Source: Antitrichia curtipendula
Taxonomy: Eukaryota; Streptophyta; Bryopsida; Hypnales; Leucodontaceae
Assembly (NCBI GenBank): GCA_951230915.1
Contig: OX579634.1
Span: 11,992,725 to 12,056,724 of the forward strand
Length of the DNA stretch: 64,000 bases
Direction: 5' to 3'
Each line of letters opens with the position of its first letter. Positions within the stretch are counted from its first letter, which is position 1. Shown here piece after piece: positions 11,363 through 20,963 of this stretch. The notes under the pieces are model-generated. The model did no database searches and was not told where the DNA came from. It saw nothing but the letters and a program-made list of their open reading frames with translations. Both the position numbers and the translations under genes were made by a program.

Positions 11363-11580
11363 TGTTAAAAAATATATTTTATTAATGCGCTCTCCATTGT
11401 AGTTATTGTAGTTCTAAGGGTATCTAGGGATTATATTAGAATCCCTTAAACCAATAGAAGAGAAGGTTTTACCTTCTTTCCCCAGTATATATTTGATACT
11501 TCTTTAGTTAATATATTATTTTTCTCTTGTGTACTTTGGTTTGACAATCTTGTGTAGTATTCTTTTGTTTCCTATTCTCA
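11363..11580 (+). repeat. 5' LTR of the Copia relic
   Basis: The segment begins TGTTAAAA and ends CCTATTCTCA, with a TATA-like stretch (AGTATATATTTG near 11484). Its first 55 bp match 14766-14820 (shared core TTTTATTAAT.CGCTCT.CA). The target-site duplication cannot be confirmed because the downstream LTR is truncated. Confidence 0.75.
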
Positions 11581-14500
11581 ACATGTTATCAGCATGTTTT
11601 CTATACTTTTATCTTGATATTTTTTGGAAGGTGTTTTGTAAACCCCCATCTTCTATCTTTTTGTTTTAGTGCTCTCCCTCTCAGTAGCATCCACTAGCCT
11701 TGCTCTTTGAGTTTGCTCCAGCCGCTCTTGTTTTCGTCTCCTCCTTTGTTTCGTCCCCTCATTGTCACTGTTTTTCAACCTCTAGGCCCTTAGGCTTCCA
11801 CCCTCTTGGCTAGAGCTTCAAGTTTCCTTCTCTTCCTCCCTTTCATCCCTTAGCCTCCACCTCCGTCTTGGTTGCCTTTCCAAATCCCAACTATTTTTTT
11901 TAATTTTATTTTTATTCATTTTTTTATTTTTATTTTTATTTTTATTCATTTTTTTTATTTTTATTTTTATTTTTATCTTTACCTTTATTTTTAATTATCT
12001 CTTTATTTATATCTTTATCACCACTTAATCTTTATCTTTCATTTCATTTCAAACCTTTATTTTATTTTGTTTTATTTTCCTTCTTTAAAAGTCATTTTTT
12101 TCCCATTATGAGCACTTTAACATCTTCCGTTGCTACATCTATGGGCAATCCCAGTGGCTACTAATATTATTGAGACACCCAGACTTCAACCACTTTTTTT
12201 CCCATAGTTAGTAGCTGATGGGAGCATTTACTTACTTTGGGCAAAGACTGCAAAAGCGCACATATTTGCAGAACAGCTATTGCAATGTATTACATTTGAC
12301 CAACTTTCTACTATAAGTACCTCAATTTTCAGTACTACTTATAAAGCATTTTTTTTGCTCCATCGCCATCTTGTTCTTTCTTCACAACATCAATATTTGG
12401 AACTTGAAATTCCAAATGAGCTATGGCACAAACTCAAATCTCACTTTGATCACCAAAAAACCATCTTTCTTCCTAGAGCCTTTAGTGATTGAACTCATCT
12501 ACAAGTGTTGAATTTTCCAACACTTGTTTCTTTCAAAAATGAGTTATACCGTATTATATCACAATTAAGGTTGTGTGATCAAGCCATTACTGAGGAGGAA
12601 ATGATTGAGAAAACTCTCTCAATGTTTCCACCCGTATCTGCTATACTTGTACAGCAGTATAGGAATATGAAATTTGAAAATCACTCAGATTTCATGTCTC
12701 TCTTCCTTCTTGCTGAAAAGCAAAATTAACTCTTCTTGCGCAATGCAGAGGCATGTCCAGTTGGAACTACGGTTCATGAGTTCCATGCTGTCAAGGTTTC
12801 TAGTATTAAACCTAAGGCACAAAAATATAGGAAAAATCGTTTTAAGCACTCGGGTAGCTATACCCGTGATAGCCAACAATGCACAAAGGAGGACTAACAC
12901 TTTATCTACTAACAACCATGGTAAGCGTCCATCAAAGACGCATTCTTGCCACAAATGTCGCAAAGTCAACCATCTAACAAATGTTTGTCGGACATCAGAG
13001 TACTTTGTAAAGATGATCCAGGAAAACAAAAAGCTTTGAGCTCAAACTCGAGAAGCCTAAACCATGGATGCATCCATGGACCTGACTCGGGAGCTAAAAA
13101 CCGAGAGGCCTATGTTGTTGTTGATACCTCTACTAGTGAGTCTTCTGATGTGCTCTTTGACTCTGCAACTACACATGCAATCCTACGGGATAAACAATTT
13201 TTTGATGAAAATAATCTTTCAATTTGGCAAACCAAAAATTTGATGACAATGATTGGATCGAATGTGTTTTGTTTCCAAGAGGGATCATGACGCCACTATT
13301 ACATGCATGCGTGCTATGTTTTCTCCCTCTGTGCCTCAAAGCCTGATCAACTATCGAATTGTACAAAGCAATGGTTTCCATCTCTGGACCAAAATTCTAG
13401 ATAGGCAAGAGACTTTGTTTTTTGTTAAAAATGATTAAGTTGTAAAAACAACTTTTGCTGCGGCAAGTGGTTTGTACCAAATTTCTATCTGAAAACCTAT
13501 TCTATTTAGTTTTGCTTTGTCTTGCAAAGATAATATAGTTTTCCTTTGGCATAGAAGATTGGGCCATCCAAGCTCTACTTTATTTAGGAAAATTATTCCA
13601 TGTATTTCTAGGCATAATTTGCAACCAACAGATGCACATTCATCGGCATTATGTCAAGCATGCATGCAAGGCAAATTACTTGCCAACCCATCATTATGGA
13701 AGCATCCTGATGAATTACCACCATTGCTTTTAAGGGTACATGGTGAAATTTGTGGTCCAATAAATTCTATGTTTTGACCATTCCGATATTTTCTAGTTTT
13801 GGTTGATGCATCAAACAAACAATCACATGTCTTGTTGTTATCTACAAGAAATTTGTTTTTTGCCAATTTATTATCAATGCTTATTTGTTTCAAGATTCAT
13901 TTCCCTGATTATCCAATTAAAACATTACATATGGATAATGCTTGGAAATTTTGATCAAAATCTTTTCAAGATTATTGCACTGCAACATGGATTGATTTTT
14001 ATATATTTGGTTCCACATGAATATGTTCAAAATGAATTGGCAAATTCTTTTACCAAACAAATCCAGCTTATTATAAAACCATTGTTTCTTCAAGCAAATT
14101 TGCCTAATCTTATGTGGGGACATGCAGTTTACATGCTACAACTCTAATTCAACTCCATCCTTCATCTTTAGAAATTGCTTCTTGACACAAACTTCTTTCA
14201 GGACGTGTTTCTAAATAAATGTATTTCACTTGTGAGTGTTTGGTTGCCATGTATGGGTTCCAATCCCAGAACCTCAATGTTGAACTATTGGAGCTCATCA
14301 ACAAGAAGGCATCTATGTTAGGTTTGATTCTCCAAGTATTATTTGTTATATCAACCCTCTATTGGACTCCATTGAAAGAAGCTAAAAATGTTATATTAGC
14401 AAAGAATCTTGCAGATCTCTTCACCAAGGTTCTTCCATTATGTACTCATCATTGACTTATTCATGGCACTAGAATGCGGCGACTCAATACTTTGGAATAG

Positions 14501-14765
14501 GAGATTAAATAGATTCTTTTATTACTATAGAAACCTTTGATATTATTCTATGGATTTTATCCATTGGGTTTTATCATGAGAATGAACTGATAAAGGTGTT
14601 GTATTTCTTTCCTTAATTTGTGGTTTTATCTTTGATTACAATTAAGGTTTTCTCGGATAAGGTTTTAATGAGGCAACAACCATATATATTGCAAGATTAC
14701 GGACAATACCATATAGGACATTGCATAGAATTTTATTTTTAAATGTTATGTCGAGCGAGGAGGAG

Positions 14766-14820
14766 TATTAAGTAATATCTTTTATTAATACGCTCTTCAC
14801 TATAGTTTACTTTAGTTTGT
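14766..14820 (+). repeat. Truncated 3' LTR of the Copia relic
   Basis: About 55 bp aligned to the start of the 5' LTR follow the polypurine tract at roughly 14753-14765. Similarity stops abruptly near 14820. The remaining 160 or so bases of the LTR are missing or replaced. Confidence 0.65.
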
Positions 14821-15680
14821 GGATTGCGGAATGCATTGAGAGCCTCCAATAAATACGTGACTTTGATGTGATATCAACAACAATATACGTTTTAGTCCTT
14901 GTACTTTATGACAAAGAATGACCGCAAACCAAAGAACGATTGGTTCATAATGAAGCACTCTAGATGAGTAGCCATGAGACAATTATATAATTGTTTTGCA
15001 GAGAAGGAGGAAAAGCAATGAGTGTTCACTTGTTTGACAACGTTATCCAAACACATGGCACCAAACAAACAACAATATACTTGAAGACATTCTTTGAAGT
15101 TGATGATGGACGCATTTGACAGTGATCCAAAGGGTATGGGCTATATCTGAACGAAGTTGCAGAATGACACACATAATTCAAAAAAATGAATGCATGAAAG
15201 GATGTTAAATATTACTGTTTGGCGGTACTATAAGTCTTGCAAAAATTTTGCTTAGTACTATGGATTTAGAGTTGTTGTAGTCTATGAGTACTTCATAGTC
15301 CCGCGCATCCATAAGAATGAGTTGTTCTTGCATCATAAGTTGTACAATAGTAGTGTTTGGAGGTACTATAATTCTTATGGAAGTATAGCTTAGTGGTATG
15401 TAGTGGATCATCCAATGTATTAAGACTTGTCGTACAAGTACTTCATAGTACCTCACATTCATAAGAAGTAATGAACACCAATGTAGTATATGATAGAAGG
15501 TCTCACTGTTTAGTGTTACTAGAAGTATTGTTGCAATACTACAGAGTATTATTTGGAAAGTTAGTTGACTTAATACTCACATGTTCTATGAGAAGTATAT
15601 ATATAATACATTCACATTTGGAGAAAAAAAATTGTTGATGCAATTGAGGATGCAAAACGCACATGTAGTACTTTGCTATA
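14821..15680. repeat. AT-rich spacer with degenerate tandem array
   Basis: From 15221 a unit beginning GG(C/A)GGTACTATAA repeats at 15359 and, more weakly, near 15511, giving periods of about 138 and 152 bp. Shared internal pieces are GCTTAGT.(C/G)TATG, GAGTACTTCATAGT and CATTCATAAGAA. Similar TAGTACT/TACTTCATA-rich sequence resumes at 16600 beyond the inserted TIR element, so the array extends to roughly 16800. Nothing here is coding. Confidence 0.55.
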
Positions 15681-16599
15681 TTAACCCCTAAAACCCTAAG
15701 GCCTTTTCTCCATCAAAACACACTCAAAACTGCCACTTCTATTGCAAAGAGCAAAAAACTATAAAATTGGTTTTTTGCATATCTAACTGTAGGATCTTAT
15801 ACTAGACTAGTATGAGAATGTGTGCAAGTAATTTCAGAAACTTTGACCAAACAGATTGCAAGATATTTGCATTCAAAGTGAAGAAAACAAGTTTTTTTGC
15901 ACCTTGCTTGACTAGATTTTTGGGCTTTGAACCTATTTAACTTAAATTTTTGGTATTGTTGGTTTTGATTTTCTAAGTTTATATGTTGAATACTTCAGTT
16001 GAGAATCTAGGAAAAAAAATTCAAGAAAAAAACACTAAATTTTTACTCATAAAAAAATTGTTAAGTAGAAGTAGGTTCAAGATTGAAGGAATATTTAAAT
16101 CGTTAATAGCTCTAAGACAAAATTGAAATACCATAATCCCAATGGTGAAATTGTTCTAAAAAGCAAATTCAACCTTATCTAAAAAAAAAATTCTGAAAAT
16201 TGTAAAAATTGCATTCAAAAATGAATCCTAAAAGTTATTTTTTTAAGAAGATGCTTCGATTGCCCGAAAAACTAAGATTGTCCATAACTTTTTCATTATT
16301 AGTCCAAATAGAATGAATCAAAGCTTCAAATGTAGACAAAAAGACAAAGATTTTGAAAAAAATATTTAAGAAATTTATTTTGACTTTCTGTGATTTTTTT
16401 GTGCTGCCCGCCAAACTCTATTTTTGGCATAACTTTTTCTCTTGGGCACCAATTGAAATAAAAATTATATATCCACAAAGCTCTCGCAGAACCGCACAAC
16501 CTTAAAAAATCCCAAAAAATTCTCTACAAATTGAGGTCACAAGAACCTACCCGGACCCAAATTGTCCCCCAAGGAGACAAACGGGGTTTTAGGGGTTAA
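15681..16599. mobile_element. 919-bp TIR element, non-autonomous DNA transposon-like
   Basis: The ends are perfect 16-bp inverted repeats, TTAACCCCTAAAACCC at 15681-15696 and its complement at 16584-16599. The interior is AT-rich and non-coding, with repeated ATAACTTTTTC-type phrases. Either TTAA belongs to the TIR or it is a 4-bp target duplication, as in piggyBac-like elements. The interior is too short and too broken to encode a transposase. It interrupts the tandem array that is recognisable on both sides. The TIR resembles the ends of the repeat at 61990-62965, which suggests a related family. Confidence 0.65.
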
Positions 16600-17757
16600 A
16601 GCACTTATTGTATTACTAAGTAGTAATATGTTGCAAGGCACTTGACGTTCTATGACATGTAATATGAGTACTTAATACTATTGAGTACCAAAGAGAAAAA
16701 ATAGTCCATGCAATACAAGATGAAAGGTTGAAGTGGTCGATGGTACTCAAAATATCCCTTCCACTACTAAGTAGCACCATATAGGAAGTCAGTAGAGGTC
16801 CTATGATCTGTCCTACAACTACTACCCATTATGCCGCATACTTGCAAAGAAGTCTCGTAGTAGTCTTTGTATTCTCTAAATCATACTCTGTAAGATATAT
16901 CCCCTTGACAAGGATGCATGAAGTACATCGGTTACAAAAGTTGATGTTGTACCGACACCCTTTTGTGAGGGAACGTGCAAAAAATAGTGGAGAAAGGAAA
17001 TCAGAACTTACTGTGTATGACTATTTTAATAGGGGAGACTACAACTACTCAATATTGTGAATAACGAGGATTACTTGCATAGTACAGAGGTCAATGTTCA
17101 AGTTATGATTTATGTACTATGACCTATAGACACTTAAAATGACATTGTATACGGAATGCAGGAGCATAATTGTTCTACAACTATCCCAATACATGGACGG
17201 GAGTATAGACCTTAGAAGGAAGACTTGCTTCTCATGGGTTTTGAACCAAGCGAGTGATGTGTTTGCAAAATGTACAGACATGGTAATTTTTTAGAAAACA
17301 ACGTAATTTTTCATTGGGCTAGCTAATACCATATTCGCTTGCAATTACCCTCTAAACACGTATTAAAGTAAGTAGAAAAAATTGTACTCTTACTGAACTT
17401 CAGTCTCCAACAAAAGATGTGTTGGGTGCACGTTATATACATTTCAACCCAAAAGTTTTTGCCATATGTCCTTCCTATTTGGACTAATGCACATTTTTGT
17501 TGTCCACTATGCAATGACTTCAACCTTCACCTCTTCGGAAATGCCTCCTTGACGTTTTCGTCTTACAAAGGCAACAAGTCTCGCATTAGTGTCCACTTCC
17601 GCGGTGTGCAAACGGTCCAAGGCCCCTAATAAATTTGTCTTCTTCGTACTCAACGCTCAATGAAACCACGAGAAATCCTCTTCAAATTCTGAACAACATC
17701 TTCCAAAATAGAGCATTTGTGAGCAAGTTTATTTTAAGTTTGAAGAATTTTGGTTTG
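16600..17757. other. AT-rich spacer, no recognised gene
   Basis: The first 200 or so bases continue the TAGTACT-rich array seen before the TIR element. After that I see nothing that reads as a gene or classified repeat. Short open frames such as 16803-17060 do not look like protein. Confidence 0.45.
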
Positions 17758-18219
17758 CTATAACTTGGCACAGATATTCTCTAGAATTTGGAGCTCGACT
17801 ATAGCATCTCTAGGAGTTGGATAGTAATCAGGTAATAATGGCCTAACATGTAATGATGTAAAATCCGCTTGAAGAATGTAGCACGGTCCATACACACATC
17901 ATTTGTTGAATGAAGTCTCTAGAAATGCGATTTGTGTGTCGACTGATAATGCTCCGAAACATAGTGGGATCTCCAATCCCATCAACACCATCTTCAAGCT
18001 CCCTTCTAGTTGCTTGTCAACTTTGTGCATCTGCCCTATTATTCTGATGCCTTGCACAACATATTCTTTGCCTTAAAGCAACGTCTCTCCTATGTTCCTA
18101 TACTTGTACAATATGTAGAGCATGTCTTGTGCCCAAACCTTCCCTAACATTTGGTTGGCACCTCAATTTAAGCTACCGTCGGCCCCTATTGTCCTTCCTT
18201 GACATTCCACTTCCTCCAC
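17758..18219 (-). pseudogene. Decayed reading frame of unknown family
   Basis: Reading the minus strand from 18219 down to 17758 gives 154 codons with only three internal stops before the end stop. That is far fewer than expected for DNA of this composition, and the text looks protein-like. Pieces include KVWAQDMLYILYKYRN, GKEYVVQGIRIIGQMHKVDK, LKMVLMGLEIPLCFGALSVD and RPLLPDYYPTPRDAIVELQI. I do not recognise the family. It could be a decayed transposon-encoded protein, since it lies in repeat-rich DNA, or a relic host exon. No start or splice sites can be assigned. Confidence 0.35.
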
Positions 18220-20600
18220 CAATCACCTATCCTAATAGTGAAAACACATAACGTAAACATTCCGAAGTTCTTCTTCAGAATTCTGTTGTTGCACTCTATA
18301 AACCAAAGCCACGTCTTCTTTGTCCATTCAGGAGGTAGGTGAAATGTAGTCAATTATCAATTGCATGCGTGCATACAAAAATGAATAAGATTGAAGGAAG
18401 AAATTGCCAACGGATTTGACTGCGGGTGGGCTCCAAAGTGTGTACTATGCAATACCATCTAGTACTGTGAATACTACGAAAGTATATGGATTGGTTTCCA
18501 TCATAAAAATAAGGCATCTGAACATTAATTCAAGAAAAAAAAAGGTCCCCTTCAATTTTTTTGAATTATGGCCATTGTGTTGTTGTACGAGCCTCATGTT
18601 TGATATTTCCATTCAAAAATTTGATTTTTCCATTAGCATAATTTGGGAACACCTACTCCACAAAGCGATCTTAGTGAGCGTCTACGGATTGTAAAAAACA
18701 ACCCAGTGATCATTTTCCTGCACATGCTAGCAAAGTGTGGGAATACAACATCCAAATATGAAATGTAGATATTTTTTTTTAGTACTTTGAACATAGTGAA
18801 ATCCCTATACAACGACATCGTAACAAATTAACCAAATTCTCTTTAAAACAGCAAAAGATTTATTTGAAAATGGCAAAAAATGGAGAACTCATTAACGGGC
18901 AGTTAGTCATCTCCAAAAATAACTCAAATTGTTTGCACTTGTGCTTTAGAAGTTATAGAACAAAACATGAGACGATACCCCTACCATGACTTAAAATAGG
19001 ACCGGTCTTTCTTGCAGTGACCCGATTTCCCTGGCTTCAAATTATAAAGATAGTGGTGAGCAAGGGGGAGGTGTTGAAATTACGCTCATCCTATTCCATT
19101 ACTTTAGGCTACTTATCAACTGGCTTTATTTTTCATTCATCCAACTACTATAGTTCTATTCATTCAATCATCTTGCAAACTACTATTTATCTATCTACAA
19201 ACATTATACAATTCATCTTTTGTTAATACAATTTGATCTGCCGCTTGATTTCTCCATGATGTATTATGTTAAGCTTTCCAACTTTGGTGTTTAGCTTTTC
19301 TTTTAGCATAGTAAATGATATCATTATTAATAATTCAATTATATACTCTTTTATCTATATAATTTCATTTACCAATTCAATACTTAAAGAACTAAGATGC
19401 ACTTCAAGGGCATTTTATTAATAGTATTGAGTAGGCCATATGGAGTCATTTTTTTGATTCAATTTTATTTATTTTTTGACCTATACATGCAATTTTTTCC
19501 ACTAATTATAGCATTATAAAAATTGATCCAATTAGAATTATGGTTTCTATAACATGATCAATCAAATTGGTCATTATAAAGTTAAGAGTATTTTGTCATT
19601 TAGATGGAAATTAAATTTAAACAATGAGATTTGAGTGTCTATATCCAAACTACCACCTTAATCCCTTTTGGATTAAGGGAGAATCTAAAATTTTCAAAAT
19701 GTTAAGACTTGTTATCAAGTTCAACTATAATTTACAATATAGTGATGATTTTCAAGAAAAAATTGGAAACTATGACACCTATAAGAGGACAACCATGTGA
19801 TTAAATCCACCATTGCACTAACAAGTATTTATCAATAGAATTTGAATCCAATAATTGAATATTGAATAAAATTCAATTAATTTCCTTTAAAATTGATTGT
19901 AAATTGAATATTAGTAATTATTAAAATTTAATCTAAGCAAGTGTTCAAACTAATTCAATATCTCACGTATTCTTATTTATTGATCCAACTCTTATAATTT
20001 ACATAATTTAAATTTATAAGTTATTGTTTTATTTTATCTCAAAAAGATGTAACTCCAAGACTAAAATTCATCAGAATGGATGACTCATCTTCTTCCATCT
20101 TTTCTACCATTGTATTTGAACCCTAATTGTCCTGTGGATTGAATTTTTTTTAATCAAATTTAGCATTCCATTAGACCTAATTACTCTCTAAAAACTTGAG
20201 GTTTTTTAAGAGTCTTAGACTGTCTCCAATGTCTAAGATAACTACACCTAAAATCGCATGCTTCCTAAAATTCTACACTACAACAGATTCTTGCCTAAAA
20301 TGTACTTCCACTATTCATGAGAGTTTATGATTGCTTTTAGAAACACCTATTTTTAACACTTTGAAAATTTATAGTTTATTCATACAATGTCCAAAAAATG
20401 AATTTTAAGAGAATCTAGAATTCCCTACTAAGAGGACCCCACAAAAAGTTTTCCAATATAATAATGGAAACCATGTTGAATTGGTTATTTGTGCGATTTT
20501 AGGTGTAGTTACCTTAAACACTCTCTTTGCAAATACTTGTTGTAAACGGGTCACAACACAAGAATCTTAAGACTAATTCTAGTTTTAAGAAAAACTATTC
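18220..20600. other. Very AT-rich spacer
   Basis: I see no gene, terminal repeat or recognised transposon domain. A small perfect hairpin, CTTAATCC/GGATTAAG, lies near 19660-19680. From about 19250 to 20550 the DNA is mainly A/T, with many ATTCAATT-like words. It is probably old repeat sequence. Confidence 0.5.
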
Positions 20601-20779
20601 AAGGGTTGTATAAATCAAGATTTTTCATTTCATTTTGTGCAGGCAGTGCATGAGGCAATCTCACGAAGCTCTTTCAATCCATACGAATAGATGAAACACT
20701 CCAAATGTGGATGAAAGCTCACTTCTTCATCCAGAAGTGCATCCCCAATTGGTCGGTACGTTGAACATTCCTCTGCGAT

Positions 20780-20963
20780 GAAACCAAGGGCGCGTCTCCA
20801 GTGCGAGTGAGTGTGTGTGTGTCCAGCGCCTTGAGCAATTCGTGTGTCGTCGTCCTGATTTTGCAAGCGGAAGTGGATTTGTTAGCGATTTGTTGAGCCT
20901 TTTCGCGGCCAGAGAATCACACGAGCAATCGAGGAAGCAAGCAACCAAGCAAGCAGCTGGTTA
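20780..20963 (+). other. Probable CSN1 5' UTR with short GT run
   Basis: Composition changes sharply from the AT-rich spacer to GC-balanced sequence near 20780, as expected for a transcribed leader. A (GT)n run of about 12 bases lies near 20810-20821. I see no definite TATA box. The transcription start cannot be fixed from sequence. Confidence 0.4.

Larger units (their letters stand above)
11363..14820 (+). mobile_element. Ty1/Copia LTR retrotransposon relic, reverse transcriptase deleted
   Basis: The 5' LTR is 11363-11580 (TG...CA, 218 bp). It is followed by a tRNA-Met-like primer site (TTATCAGCA around 11586). The internal region carries broken frames in Copia order: Gag (12505-12727, AEKQN motif; zinc knuckle CHKCRKVNHLTNVC near 12946-12990), aspartic protease remnant (DSATTHAIL near 13158), GAG-pre-integrase (FLWHRRLGHPS, CQACMQGKL, 13517-13777), integrase core (VLVDASNK onward, 13795-14150), post-integrase GFDSPSIIRYINPLL (near 14317-14361) and the extreme Pol C-terminus ADLFTKVLP (near 14416-14442). 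Reverse transcriptase and RNase H, normally over 1.5 kb, are absent between the last two. Frameshifts and stops are frequent. After a polypurine stretch (GAGGAGGAG) only about 55 bp of 3' LTR (14766-14820) align to the 5' LTR. Confidence 0.88.

Noticed and set aside
15681..16599. Protein-coding transposase inside the TIR element
   Set aside because: No reading frame of useful length or known motif is present on either strand.
18220..20600. Genes or RNA genes in the very AT-rich spacer
   Set aside because: No exon-like, tRNA-like or rRNA-like sequence was found. Open frames are short and of low complexity.
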